Source: Gemmatimonadota bacterium
GTDB lineage: Bacteria; JAAXHH01
Assembly (NCBI GenBank): GCA_009835325.1
Contig: VXWP01000082.1
Coordinates: 1-64,000, forward strand
Reading direction: 5' to 3'
DNA: 64,000 nt
This document shows positions 26,491 through 35,861 of the stretch, piece by piece (position 1 is the first letter of the stretch; each line of letters starts with the position of its first letter). The notes under the pieces were generated by a model that did no database searches, was not told the origin of the DNA, and worked only from the letters and a program-made list of their open reading frames with translations. Both the position numbers and the translations under genes were made by a program.

Positions 26491-27549
26491 ATGAAGATGG
26501 AACGACTGGACCAATCCGACATGCACGGGTCCATCGGATCGATACCCGACCAGATGGAGGCGGCCTGGGAGGCCATGGCTGGTCGCACTTTCCCCGACGC
26601 CTGCCGGAATGTCAATCACGTGGTCCTGTCGGGCATGGGCGGATCGGCCCTGGGCGCCCACCTGATACAGGACGTCTTCTGCGACCGGCTGCGCGTGCCG
26701 GTGACCGTCGTATCCGATTACGCTGCGCCTTCGTGGATCAATGAACGGACCCTCATCGTGCTGTCCAGCTACTCCGGCGGCACGGAGGAAGTGATGGCTA
26801 TGGCGGAACACGGCCTGTCCAGGGGGATACCGATGATCGCCCTCACCACGGGAGGCGACCTGGAAGCGTTCGCCGGGCGCCATGGACTGCCGGCCGTGGT
26901 GTTCGGCAGCGAGCTCAACACCTGTGGGCAGCCGCGGATCGGCCTGGGCTACGCGGTCACCTACCTCCTGGCGATGTTCCGGCAACTGGGGTTCGTGGAG
27001 CTGGCCGAAACCGAGGTGACGAGCGCCCTCATGCTGCTCCGGGAGACCAACCCGGTTTACACTGCGCCCGGTGAGGAGAACCCCGCCCATGAGTTGGCCT
27101 CGGCCACGCGGGGGAAGTCGATCCTGATCATGGCTTCCGAGCATCTCACGGGCAACGCCCACATCCTGGCCAACCAGTGGAACGAGAACGCCAAGAACCT
27201 GGCCGTCTGGTTCGCCATACCCGAATTGAATCACCATCTGCTCGAAGGGATGACCCACCCTGCGGAGCATCGGGACGGACTCGCCGCCGTGCTCATCCAG
27301 TCCGGCCTGTACGATTCGCGCAACCGGCGCCGCCACGAGATCACCCGCACGCTGCTCGAGAAGCAGGGGATCGCGTGTTCCGTCGTTACGCCCCGGGGAG
27401 AGACGGCGCTCGAGCAGGCCTGCGACCTGCTCCTGCTCGGTACCTACGCCAGTTTCTACCAGGCGATTATGAACGACGTCGATCCGTCGCCCATACCCTG
27501 GGTCGATCAGTTCAAGCGACTGATGGCTTCGAGAGACGGTAAGGTATGA
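26491..27549 (+). CDS. Bifunctional phosphoglucose/phosphomannose isomerase
   Basis: SIS-domain isomerase of 352 aa related to the archaeal bifunctional PGI/PMI, interconverting glucose 6-phosphate, fructose 6-phosphate and mannose 6-phosphate. The first SIS domain contains VVLSGMGGSALGAHL and the phosphate-binding SSYSGGTEEV. The second has the ANQWNENAKN Glu and ELNHHLLEG, with the His and catalytic residues of the family. ATG 26491 is used, with ATG 26497 possible. The stop overlaps the next ORF as ATGA, so this glycolytic enzyme is translationally coupled to a large acyl-reductase fusion, an unusual pairing. Confidence 0.9.
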   Translation: MKMERLDQSDMHGSIGSIPDQMEAAWEAMAGRTFPDACRNVNHVVLSGMGGSALGAHLIQDVFCDRLRVPVTVVSDYAAPSWINERTLIVLSSYSGGTEEVMAMAEHGLSRGIPMIALTTGGDLEAFAGRHGLPAVVFGSELNTCGQPRIGLGYAVTYLLAMFRQLGFVELAETEVTSALMLLRETNPVYTAPGEENPAHELASATRGKSILIMASEHLTGNAHILANQWNENAKNLAVWFAIPELNHHLLEGMTHPAEHRDGLAAVLIQSGLYDSRNRRRHEITRTLLEKQGIACSVVTPRGETALEQACDLLLLGTYASFYQAIMNDVDPSPIPWVDQFKRLMASRDGKV

Positions 27550-30500
27550 GTGAAATTGTCACCTACCTGCGGGGAAAGACGCTGCTGATCACCGGTGCCA
27601 CCGGTTTCCTTGCGAAAGCGGTCGTGGAGAAGATCCTGCGGTGCGCCCCGGAGGTCGGCCGTATCTACCTGGTCGTCCGGGCCCGCCGGAGGAAAGACGG
27701 TACCACGCTGACGGCGCGGGAACGGGTGGAGGAAGAGATACTCCAGTCCGCCGCCTTCGCCCGGCTTCGCGAGACCCACGGCGATCGTTTCACTGATATC
27801 ATGCGCGCCAAAGTCCACGCCGTCGAGGGCGACCTTACCCTGGACCACCTCGGACTGGAACCGGACCTGTACCGCCGGCTCGCGGCGGAAGTCGACGTCG
27901 TACTCACCTGCGCGGCGTCCGTGACCTTCGACGAAGAAATCGACGCCGCGCTTCAGCTCAACACCCTCGGCGCGCGGCGCATGCTGGAATTCGCCAAATC
28001 GTGCGGCGACGCCACGCTGGTCCACGTCTCGACGGCCTACGTCAACGGCCAGACCAAGGGTCGCATACCCGAAGCCCCGCCCCGTCCGGACTGGTCCATG
28101 GCCCAGGAAATGGGGCGAAACAACGCGCCCTTCGACCTGGAACGGGAAATACGGGACATACTCGCCAGGGCGGATGAGATCCACGACGAATCCCGGTCGC
28201 CGGAACAGCAGGATCGTTTCAGGAAGATGGCGCTGCAGCAGAACCCGAACCCGACGCAGCGCTGGCTGGACGCCCAGATGGAGACTTTCCGCAAGCGCTG
28301 GCTCAAGGAACGGCTCATCGAGGAGGGCATGCGCCGGGGACAGCAGTGGGGGTGGCACGACAGCTATACCCTGACGAAGGCCATGGGCGAGCAGTTGATC
28401 GTCAAGCACCGGGGCGACCTGCCCACGGCCATCATTCGGCCGTCCATCGTGGAAAGCGCGCTGGTCGAGCCCGAACCGGGATGGATCGAGGGGCTCAAGG
28501 TGGCCGACCCGCTTATCGACGCGGTGAGCAAGGGGCGCCTGCCGGACTTCCCCGGCCAGAAAGACATGATCGTGGACATCATCCCGGTGGACATCGTGGC
28601 CAATACGACCCTGGCGGCCATGGCGCGCACAGCCCGGGAAGGCGGGATCGGCGTATACCACGTATCGACGGGCGACCGGAATCCCGTCCTCTTCCATCAG
28701 GCCTTCGAGCACTCATACGAGTACTTTCAAAAATACCCCCGCCTGAACCGGAACAACGAACCCATACCGATCCAGCGATGGACCTACCCGACGCTTGGCC
28801 AGTTCCGGCGCCGGTACAACCTGCGCTACGTCTACCCCCTGAACGCCGCGTTGTGGACGCTCAACCGCTTCACACGGATCACCCTGCTGAACAACCTGAA
28901 GCGCAGAATCGCCGTGATGCAGTCGGCGATCTCGCGGATGCTGTACTACGCCGCGATCTACAGTCCCTACACGTCCCTGGAATGCACCTTCGAGACGGAC
29001 CGCACGGTAAAGTTGCACGAAAGCCTGGATCCGGAGGACCGGCTGCTCTTCGACGGCGATGTCTCCAGGATCCACTGGAAGACGTATTTCCAGGAAATCC
29101 ACATCCCCGGCCTGAAACGCCACGTGCTGAAGACCGATGAGCCGAAGCCCGCGGTCACAGAAGAAGAGGAGGTGGCGGAACGGTCCGGGTTCGCCCAGGC
29201 CGGGGAGGACGCCCTGCCCCATCTCGATACGCTGACGGACATACTGGCCAAAAGCGCGGACATGTACGGAGACAAGACCGCGCTGCAGATGCAGCGGGAC
29301 GATGGCTGGATCCGCTATTCCTACAAGGACGTGTTCGCCCTGGCCGGGCACATCGGCTGGCAGTGGCGGTCCAGCGGCCTGCATCCGGGCGACCGGGTCC
29401 TGCTTTTCTCGGAGAACCGACCCGAATGGGGAATCGCCTGTTTCGCCGGGATGGTGGCCGGAGCCGTGCTCGTGCCCGTGGACCGCCGGTCGACGCCCCA
29501 GGAAGTCTGGCGCATCGCCCGGTTCACCGAATCGAGGGCCATCCTCTGCACGGAAGGCGGTCACGCATTGCTCACGGCGTCGGCGGAGGCCGGTGGCGCA
29601 CCGTCGCAGCCCGGTGGCGCACCGTCGCAGCCCGGCGGCGAACCGGCGGAGCCCGGCGGCGACGTCATGTTCTGGAATATCGAAAACCACGGACTGCCGT
29701 TCGACGCGCCGCAACGGCCCGCGACGCCTGTCACCCTGAACGAGGAGCCGCCGCCCTGGGCGCCGGTGGAACCCGATTCTCCGGCCGCCATCATGTTCAC
29801 CCGGGGCATGGCGGCCGAATCCCACGGTGTCGTGCTGACCCATCGGAACTTCGTTTCCAACCTGCTGTCCCTCGCCGAGATCCTGCGCGCCTACCGGACC
29901 GACCATTTCCTGTCCCTGCTGCCCATGAGCCAGGCCCTGGAGTTCACGGGCGGATTTCTCATGCCCTTCTACGCGGGCGCGACCATTACCTATACCACGT
30001 CGGTACGGCCGCGGTCCCTGGTCGGCCTGATGGATGAAACCGGGGTCAACTGCCTGATCGCGGCACCCCGGTTATTCGGGCTGTTGCATGGGTCACTGCG
30101 ACAGACGGCCGAAAAAAACGGCGAAGGCGTCGTTTCCCGCATGCGGCTGCTGGTCAGCGGAGGCGGCACGCTCGAATCGGATCTGTACCACGCCTACCGG
30201 GAGATCGGCCTGACGATCCACGAGGGATACGGGCTCACGGAAGCGGCCCCGGTCGTGACCGTAAATCCCATGGACCGAAGCAAGCCCTCCTCCGTCGGCG
30301 TGGCCCTGCCGGCGGTAGACGTTGAAATCCAGGCCCCCGACACGGATGGCAACGGCGAGATCATCGTGCGCGGGAACAACGTCATGCAGGGGTACTACCG
30401 AAACCCCACGGCGACGGAGAACCGCCTCCGCGGCGGGTGGCTTCACACGGGGGACATCGGGCGCATCGACCGGGACGGTTATCTGTATATCTCCGAACGC

Positions 30501-31289
30501 CTGGGCCAGGCAACCGGGTCCGCCGGAGCCGTAGTGTCCGCCGGGTCTGCGCAAGGAAGCCCAGGCGGACCGGAAGGAGCGGCCGGTCGGCGGTCGGGAC
30601 GCGCCGGTAGTGGCCGGGAACACGGCGCGACGGCCTTCTTCGACGTGGACGGCACCATCGTGGACGCGACGATCGTACACTACTACGCTTTTTACCGGAC
30701 GTGGGGGTATTCCGCCCCGCGGCGTCTCCTCTGGACCATCGGATTCCTGCCGAAAGTCCTCTACTACATCGTACTGGACAAGATCAGCAGGAGCCGTTTT
30801 ATCCAGTCTTTCTACCGGCAGTACCGGGGTTTCGGTCGCGGGGAATGCGTATCGAGGAGCGAGCAGCTTTTCGAGAAAGTCATGCGGCCGCGCATGTTCG
30901 CCGGGGCCGTCGATCGCATTCGGGCGCACCAGCAACGGGGCGAGCGCGTGGTCCTGGTCACCGGGTCCCTGGATTTCGTCATGGAGCCGCTGGCGGAATA
31001 CACCAAGGCGGACGACCTCATCGCCCTGTCCATGAAGGAAGAGGACGGCCGGCTGACCGGCGAGACGGAAGGGCCGCCTATCGGTGACGAGGCGAAGGCC
31101 CGAATCGTCCGGGACTACGCCGAGCGCCGCGGCATCGACCTGGCCCGGTGCTATGCCTATGCCGACAGCAGTTCGGACGAGCCCATGTTGCGCGTGGCAG
31201 GGCATGCCGTCGCCGTAAACCCCGGCGGGAAGCTGAAGAAGGCCGCGGAAGCCGGCGGATGGGAAGTCGTGCACTGGACCCATGTATGA
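27546..31289 (+). CDS. Fusion: fatty acyl reductase / AMP-binding domain / HAD-IB phosphatase
   Basis: 1247-aa three-part protein. Residues 1 to about 510 are a fatty acyl-CoA reductase of the male-sterility SDR type (NAD loop GATGFLAK at 17-24, catalytic YTLTK around 275, and the FAR C-terminal region). Residues about 555-1000 are an AMP-binding (ANL) domain with GYGLTEAAP and GWLHTGDIGR, but its phosphate loop reads FTRGMAAESHGVVLTH (751-766) rather than TSGTTGxPK, and the C-terminal lid with the A10 Lys is missing. Residues about 1027-1247 are a HAD-IB phosphatase (DVDGTIVD, VLVTGS, YADSSSDEPM). It starts in ATGA overlap with the isomerase gene and ends in ATGA overlap with an alcohol dehydrogenase. 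A role in fatty alcohol or ether-lipid formation is inference. Confidence 0.85.
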   Translation: MSEIVTYLRGKTLLITGATGFLAKAVVEKILRCAPEVGRIYLVVRARRRKDGTTLTARERVEEEILQSAAFARLRETHGDRFTDIMRAKVHAVEGDLTLDHLGLEPDLYRRLAAEVDVVLTCAASVTFDEEIDAALQLNTLGARRMLEFAKSCGDATLVHVSTAYVNGQTKGRIPEAPPRPDWSMAQEMGRNNAPFDLEREIRDILARADEIHDESRSPEQQDRFRKMALQQNPNPTQRWLDAQMETFRKRWLKERLIEEGMRRGQQWGWHDSYTLTKAMGEQLIVKHRGDLPTAIIRPSIVESALVEPEPGWIEGLKVADPLIDAVSKGRLPDFPGQKDMIVDIIPVDIVANTTLAAMARTAREGGIGVYHVSTGDRNPVLFHQAFEHSYEYFQKYPRLNRNNEPIPIQRWTYPTLGQFRRRYNLRYVYPLNAALWTLNRFTRITLLNNLKRRIAVMQSAISRMLYYAAIYSPYTSLECTFETDRTVKLHESLDPEDRLLFDGDVSRIHWKTYFQEIHIPGLKRHVLKTDEPKPAVTEEEEVAERSGFAQAGEDALPHLDTLTDILAKSADMYGDKTALQMQRDDGWIRYSYKDVFALAGHIGWQWRSSGLHPGDRVLLFSENRPEWGIACFAGMVAGAVLVPVDRRSTPQEVWRIARFTESRAILCTEGGHALLTASAEAGGAPSQPGGAPSQPGGEPAEPGGDVMFWNIENHGLPFDAPQRPATPVTLNEEPPPWAPVEPDSPAAIMFTRGMAAESHGVVLTHRNFVSNLLSLAEILRAYRTDHFLSLLPMSQALEFTGGFLMPFYAGATITYTTSVRPRSLVGLMDETGVNCLIAAPRLFGLLHGSLRQTAEKNGEGVVSRMRLLVSGGGTLESDLYHAYREIGLTIHEGYGLTEAAPVVTVNPMDRSKPSSVGVALPAVDVEIQAPDTDGNGEIIVRGNNVMQGYYRNPTATENRLRGGWLHTGDIGRIDRDGYLYISERLGQATGSAGAVVSAGSAQGSPGGPEGAAGRRSGRAGSGREHGATAFFDVDGTIVDATIVHYYAFYRTWGYSAPRRLLWTIGFLPKVLYYIVLDKISRSRFIQSFYRQYRGFGRGECVSRSEQLFEKVMRPRMFAGAVDRIRAHQQRGERVVLVTGSLDFVMEPLAEYTKADDLIALSMKEEDGRLTGETEGPPIGDEAKARIVRDYAERRGIDLARCYAYADSSSDEPMLRVAGHAVAVNPGGKLKKAAEAGGWEVVHWTHV
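29589..29663. repeat. In-frame 21-bp repeat
   Basis: Two near-identical copies and one diverged copy of a 21-bp unit beginning GGTGGCGCACCG encode the GGAPSQP-type linker within the AMP-binding part of the fusion protein. Confidence 0.8.
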
Positions 31290-32521
31290 AAGCCGTACAA
31301 TACATCAAGAGCGTACCCCGGTACCTGTTTGTCCGCACCCTCGGCCACCGTCGGCCCGGCCCGGCCACCGGCGCGCTGTCGTGCATCCGCATGGCAGACG
31401 TCGATCCCCCCGCCCTTCCGACGCCTGAATGGATGCGGGTCAGGCCGCTGCTGAGCGGGATCTGCGGATCGGACCTTTCCACCATACGGGCGAAGGGCAG
31501 CCCCTATTTTTCGCCCATGATCTCGGCACCATTCGTCCTGGGCCATGAAGTGGTGGGCGAGGTCGAGGAGACCGGCTCGGCAGCCGGGAGCGTTTCCCGG
31601 GGAGACCGCGTGGTGATCGAACCCGGCCTCTGCTGCGCCGTCCGGGGCATCCACCCTCCTTGTCCGTCGTGCGCAGCAGGCGATTTCGGCCTGTGCGAGA
31701 TGGTCATGCACGGAGACATTTCCCCAGGGATACAGACGGGGTACTGCAGGGACACGGGCGGTGGATGGAGTACGTCCCTGGTGGCGCACCCCTTCCAGGT
31801 CCACCGGGTGCCCGATCGGCTTTCCGACGAGGAAGCGGTCCTGGTCGAGCCTTTCAGCTGCTGCCTGCACGCCGTGCTCAAGTCCTTCCCCGGTGACGAA
31901 GAGACCATCCTGGTGATCGGCTGCGGCGCCGTCGGACTTCTCACCATAGCGGCCGTCCGGGCACTGGGCGGGAAGTGCCGCATCCTCGCCGCCGCACGTT
32001 ATCCCCATCAGCAGACCCTGGCCGCCGCCCTCGGCGCCGACCGCGTCATCGGCCGGGGCGAAGACCTCTACGATACGGTCAGCGAAGTGACGGGAGCGGA
32101 GATCCACCGGCCCGAGATCGGGCGGCCCGTATTCATCGGCGGCGTGCACCGGACCTTCGACTGCGTCGGATCGTCGCGTACCATCGACGACGCGCTGCGG
32201 CTGACCGGCTCCGGCGGCGCTGTTACCGTCGTGGGCATGCCGGGCATTCCTTCCGGTATCGACTGGACGGCGGTGTGGTACAAGGAATTGAAGGTGCAGG
32301 GAGCCTACGCCTACGGGACGGAGAAGCACGAAGGCCGGTCCGTCCGGACCTTCGACCTGGCCATGGAACTGATCGCGTCGGGGAAGGTCGGCCTGAAGCC
32401 TCTCGTGACGGACCTCTTCCCGCTGAAGGAATACCGGAAGGCCATCGGCCGGGCCCTGGAAGCCGGCCGGCACGGCGCCGTCAAGGTGGCCTTCGACCTG
32501 AGAAACGAGCCGGGGCCGTAA
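31286..32521 (+). CDS. Zinc-dependent alcohol dehydrogenase (MDR family)
   Basis: Medium-chain dehydrogenase/reductase of 411 aa. It has the catalytic-zinc region SGICGSDL, GHEVVGEV with the His-Glu pair, a Cys-containing loop (CPSCAAGDFGLC) resembling a structural-zinc lobe, and the nucleotide loop VIGCGAVGLL (around residue 212). The ATG overlaps the stop of the fusion gene as ATGA. In that context it could oxidise or reduce the fatty alcohol or aldehyde of the neighbouring reductase, but this is inference; threonine- or polyol-type substrates remain possible. Confidence 0.88.
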   Translation: MKAVQYIKSVPRYLFVRTLGHRRPGPATGALSCIRMADVDPPALPTPEWMRVRPLLSGICGSDLSTIRAKGSPYFSPMISAPFVLGHEVVGEVEETGSAAGSVSRGDRVVIEPGLCCAVRGIHPPCPSCAAGDFGLCEMVMHGDISPGIQTGYCRDTGGGWSTSLVAHPFQVHRVPDRLSDEEAVLVEPFSCCLHAVLKSFPGDEETILVIGCGAVGLLTIAAVRALGGKCRILAAARYPHQQTLAAALGADRVIGRGEDLYDTVSEVTGAEIHRPEIGRPVFIGGVHRTFDCVGSSRTIDDALRLTGSGGAVTVVGMPGIPSGIDWTAVWYKELKVQGAYAYGTEKHEGRSVRTFDLAMELIASGKVGLKPLVTDLFPLKEYRKAIGRALEAGRHGAVKVAFDLRNEPGP

Positions 32522-32578
32522 GTCCGGTGGGGGCCGCGCCGAGGTTTCAACGGTAACCGTGCGAATCGGAGCACACTC

Positions 32579-34222
32579 GTGCCCTACCTGAAGTTGTTGC
32601 ACGCAAAAGACCCGCAAGTCCATGTCCTGTCGAGGGATGTCACTACCCTGGGCCGTTCCGGCGAGGCCGACATCGCCATAGGCGGCGACCGGGGCGTTTC
32701 GAAGCTTCATGCGCGTATCGAAACGGAGGCGTCGGGCTTCATGATCGCGGACCTGGGCAGCCGGAACGGGACCTATATCAACGATCATCCGATCGGCGGC
32801 AAGCCCGCCCCGCTGCTGCCGGGTGACCGTATCCGGCTCGGCCGATCGGTTTTCGTCTTCGAGGAGGGGGAACCCGAAGAGCGCACCGATGATCTGCAGG
32901 CGCCGGCCTCTCTCTTCCGGGCGGACCAGTTGCCCTACACCATGGCGGGCGGCACACCCGCCGTGAGGCCCGAGGATACCGACGGACGGCTGCTGAAACT
33001 CACGGAATTGAGCAAGGAAGTCATGACGGCCCGCAGTGAGGCCGAATTGGGTGCACTCGTGACCCGGAGCCTGCTGGAATGGATGGAGGCGGACTGCTGC
33101 GCGATCGTCCATCCCATGGAAACAGGGGAAGGATACGACTTCGAGATCCAGACGCTGGCCTCCCGGTCCGGATTCGAAGACCGGTCGATTTCGATCAGCA
33201 CGACGGCGGTGAAACAGGCCCTGGAAAACCGGATGGCCTCGATCACCTCGAACGCCCTGGGGGACGACCGGTTCAGGGACCGGCAGAGCGTAATCGTCCG
33301 CCGGCTGGTGTCCATCCTGTGCGTGCCCCTCTGGCATGAAGACCGGGTGTTCGGCCTGCTATACCTGGATTCCGCGGATCCGGCCGTGGAGTTTACCGTG
33401 GACCATCTCGGCCTGTCCAGCGCGGTGGCCAACCTGACCGCCATCAAGACCGACAACCTGCGCCTCTTCGACGCCGCGGTGGCCAAGAGCGCGTTGGACA
33501 AGGAACTGGCCCTGGCCGGCGAGATCCAGGCCGGACTGCTGCCGGGGGAAAGCTATGCCTTCAACACGCTGGCCTGCGCGGGCACCCATGTCTCCTGCGA
33601 GGAGATCGGCGGGGACTACTACGACTTCATTCCTTATGGAGAGGACGTCCTGACGGTGACGATCGCCGACGTCACCGGACACGGCCCTTCCAGCGCGCTG
33701 CTCATGGTCGCCTGCAAGACCATGCTGACCACCCTCATCGACATCGGCGTACCGCTGGTGGAACGCGTCGGCAGGCTGAACGAGTACATACTCCATCATT
33801 CCTCGGTGAGCCAGTTCATCACCTTTTTCCACGCCGATATCGATACACGGGCGAATACCCTGCGGTACTGCAACGCCGGGCACAACCCGCCCATGCTCCT
33901 TTCGCAGGATGGACCGGTTCAGAAGCTGCATTCAGTCGCGCCGCCGCTGGGGATCGCCGACGTTGCCTTTGAGTTGGAATCTGTACGGTTCGAACCCGGG
34001 ACCAAGCTGGTCATGTATACCGACGGCGTCACCGAGGCGGCCAACGCCGACGGCGAACTGTACGAAGAACAAAGACTCGAATCCCTGCTAACGAAGCACA
34101 GTGGCCAGGATGCGGGAGCATTGAAGGACACCGTCATGGCGGCGGTATTCGGGTTTTCAGCGGGATCCAGGCAATGCGACGACGTCACCCTGGCCGTGGT
34201 GGAGCATACCGGCACGCAGTAG
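32579..34222 (+). CDS. FHA-GAF-SpoIIE (PP2C) phosphatase
   Basis: 547-aa signalling protein starting at a GTG with GGAG seven bases upstream. Residues about 15-95 are a forkhead-associated phosphothreonine-binding domain (TLGRSGEAD, SKLHARI, DLGSRNGTYIN). Residues about 130-295 are a GAF sensor domain. Residues about 325-545 are a SpoIIE/RsbU-type serine phosphatase with EEIGGDYYDF, TIADVTGHG and MYTDGVTEAAN metal-binding aspartates. Such proteins usually control an anti-sigma-antagonist partner switch; no partner gene is adjacent. It lies 57 bp after the dehydrogenase gene and may be the last gene of that operon. Confidence 0.93.
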   Translation: MPYLKLLHAKDPQVHVLSRDVTTLGRSGEADIAIGGDRGVSKLHARIETEASGFMIADLGSRNGTYINDHPIGGKPAPLLPGDRIRLGRSVFVFEEGEPEERTDDLQAPASLFRADQLPYTMAGGTPAVRPEDTDGRLLKLTELSKEVMTARSEAELGALVTRSLLEWMEADCCAIVHPMETGEGYDFEIQTLASRSGFEDRSISISTTAVKQALENRMASITSNALGDDRFRDRQSVIVRRLVSILCVPLWHEDRVFGLLYLDSADPAVEFTVDHLGLSSAVANLTAIKTDNLRLFDAAVAKSALDKELALAGEIQAGLLPGESYAFNTLACAGTHVSCEEIGGDYYDFIPYGEDVLTVTIADVTGHGPSSALLMVACKTMLTTLIDIGVPLVERVGRLNEYILHHSSVSQFITFFHADIDTRANTLRYCNAGHNPPMLLSQDGPVQKLHSVAPPLGIADVAFELESVRFEPGTKLVMYTDGVTEAANADGELYEEQRLESLLTKHSGQDAGALKDTVMAAVFGFSAGSRQCDDVTLAVVEHTGTQ

Positions 34223-34309
34223 CCGCCGTGGGGCGGTGCGGCGCCGTGGCCCCGTGCGCCTCTTAAGAGATGACAGTCCGACGGTGCGCGAATAGGGGCA
34301 ACAGATCCG

Positions 34310-35362
34310 TCAGATCCAGCCGTGATCGATGTTCACCGGCGTGCCGGACTGCTGGTGGGTCCACTGTCCCCCGCTGGCCAGCGGCACCTCTCGGCCGGAA
34401 ATGGAAGACTGCTCCGCGGCGAACAGGATCTCCATGACGTGGCGGCCCCACTCGCCCGGGGTGGGCGGCTCGATATCCTTGCAGATCGCCTCGACGAACC
34501 CCTTCCATTCGTTGTACATGGGATTAGGCGGGTCGTCGAAGGGCACGTCTTCCCACCGGTTGTCCTTGCCCACCCTGACGTATTTCTCGCCGGACTCGCT
34601 GAAGCGAAGCGAACCGTTGGCACAGATCACCTGGCACTCGTGATTGGGGCCGCCGTCGGCGTACCCGACGGCCACCGCCACGCCCGCCGTGCCGTTCTTG
34701 TAGCGGATGAAGGCCGTGGCTGAATCGTCCGCGGCCTGGTAGTGCGCCCGGTTGCCGATGGTGGCGGAAACCGAGACCGCTTGCGAGCCCATGACCCAGG
34801 AGAGCCGGTCCACCACGTGGACCCCGTTGGTCATCCACATGCCGCCGCCATGGAACCGGCTGCGGTACTGGGGCCTGCGGCTGCCGTACCCCCAGTTCTT
34901 GGACATGTAGCACACCCCCGTGATGGCCGGTCCCAGGACGCCGGAATCGAGAATCTCCTTAGCCTTGACGCTGGTGCCGTAGAAGTGCTGCGTCAGGCCC
35001 ACCATGAGCTTGACGTCGTTGGCCGCGGCGGCGGCGATCATGTCGTCGCACTGGTCCAGGCTGATCGCCATGGGCTTCTCCACCAGGACGTGCTTGCCCG
35101 CGTTGCAGGCGTCCACGGTCAGCCGGTGGTGCAGCTGGTGGCCGAGGACGATGGCCACCGCTTCGATCTCGTCGTCCTCGAGCAGTTCCGTGTGAGTGGC
35201 ATACCCCCTGGGGATGTCGTAGTTGTCCATGTATTCGCGGCGCTTTTCCTCGAGTAGATCGGCAACCGCCACGATCTCCACGCCGTCCAGGTTCGCTATG
35301 GCCTCGCAGTGGGGACGAGCAATGCCGCCCAGTCCGATGATGCCGACGCGCAAGTTAGACAC
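34310..35362 (-). CDS. Gfo/Idh/MocA family oxidoreductase
   Basis: 350-aa NAD(P)-dependent dehydrogenase beginning at a GTG with GGAG nine bases before it. The Rossmann loop is VGIIGLGGIARPH (GxGxxA), the family EKPMA is around residues 95-99, and the C-terminal domain has FHGGGMWMTNGVHVVD, where the expected catalytic Asp/His region is GVHVVD. It is related in length and layout to the other two family members here but not a recent duplicate. Convergent with the phosphatase gene. Substrate unknown. Confidence 0.92.
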   Translation of the reverse strand: MSNLRVGIIGLGGIARPHCEAIANLDGVEIVAVADLLEEKRREYMDNYDIPRGYATHTELLEDDEIEAVAIVLGHQLHHRLTVDACNAGKHVLVEKPMAISLDQCDDMIAAAAANDVKLMVGLTQHFYGTSVKAKEILDSGVLGPAITGVCYMSKNWGYGSRRPQYRSRFHGGGMWMTNGVHVVDRLSWVMGSQAVSVSATIGNRAHYQAADDSATAFIRYKNGTAGVAVAVGYADGGPNHECQVICANGSLRFSESGEKYVRVGKDNRWEDVPFDDPPNPMYNEWKGFVEAICKDIEPPTPGEWGRHVMEILFAAEQSSISGREVPLASGGQWTHQQSGTPVNIDHGWI

Positions 35363-35410
35363 GGGTGAGGCTCCTTCAGTCGGGTCTGTCTTTGAGATTA
35401 GCCTTTTAGA

Positions 35411-35617
35411 TCACAATTCGTTATCTGAAATCTGTGCAATCCTCATCAGGTGTGCCTGCAATCCACGTTTGAGCGTTGCATTCCCATGCACCGGTACCGA
35501 AATGCGCGCGACTTCCCCATCTTTGGCATAAATGTGATGGCTGCCACTTACTCGTTTGAGATGCCATCCGTGAGATTCAAGCAACCGGCAACGGCGCTTC
35601 CCGGTAATCGCTTTCAC
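35411..35617 (-). CDS. hicA: HicA-type toxin
   Basis: 68-aa mRNA interferase with a double-stranded-RNA-binding fold. The family core is visible: a HGWHLKRVSGSHHIYAK stretch with the catalytic His in GSHH, then VPVHGN and the end ..KRGLQAHLMRIAQ. Starts at a GTG overlapping the hicB stop as GTGA, so the antitoxin is made first. The antitoxin-first order is one of the known hic arrangements. Confidence 0.9.
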   Translation of the reverse strand: MKAITGKRRCRLLESHGWHLKRVSGSHHIYAKDGEVARISVPVHGNATLKRGLQAHLMRIAQISDNEL

Positions 35618-35817
35618 ACGGCCACTTCTATGATGCGATCGGTCTCAGAGATTTCGAAGTCACCGACTTCGACGGACAGACAGCCGTCAATCGCCTCAAG
35701 AATATTACTGCGCAACTCATCCAGCGAATCACCTTGCGACACACATCCAGGAATGGCGGGGACTTCGGCCCAATAACCACCTTCTTCTGCTCGATGTACA
35801 ATGACTTTGAGTTTCAT
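35614..35817 (-). CDS. hicB: HicB-type antitoxin
   Basis: 67-aa partial-RNase-H-fold antitoxin: KVIVHRAEEGGYWAEVPAIPGC is split here as the strand pair KVIVHRAEEGG and YWAEVPAIPGC, followed by GDSLDELRSNILEAI. It lacks the C-terminal HTH or RHH DNA-binding tail found in longer HicB proteins. GGAG lies six bases before the ATG. It neutralises the downstream HicA. Confidence 0.9.
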   Translation of the reverse strand: MKLKVIVHRAEEGGYWAEVPAIPGCVSQGDSLDELRSNILEAIDGCLSVEVGDFEISETDRIIEVAV

Positions 35818-35843
35818 CGTTCTCCTCGTATTCCGATAGCGAA

Positions 35844-35861
35844 ACCACTAATGGTAGTGGT
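35844..35861. promoter_or_regulatory. Inverted repeat upstream of hicBA
   Basis: ACCACTA-ATGG-TAGTGGT is a perfect 7-bp inverted repeat 27 bp before the hicB start, a plausible autoregulatory operator of the toxin-antitoxin unit. Confidence 0.5.

Noticed and set aside
34210-34270. GC-rich inverted segments and CTCTTAAGAG after the SpoIIE gene as a terminator
   Set aside because: The stem has only five clean pairs around a long loop and no T-run follows; I could not support a terminator.
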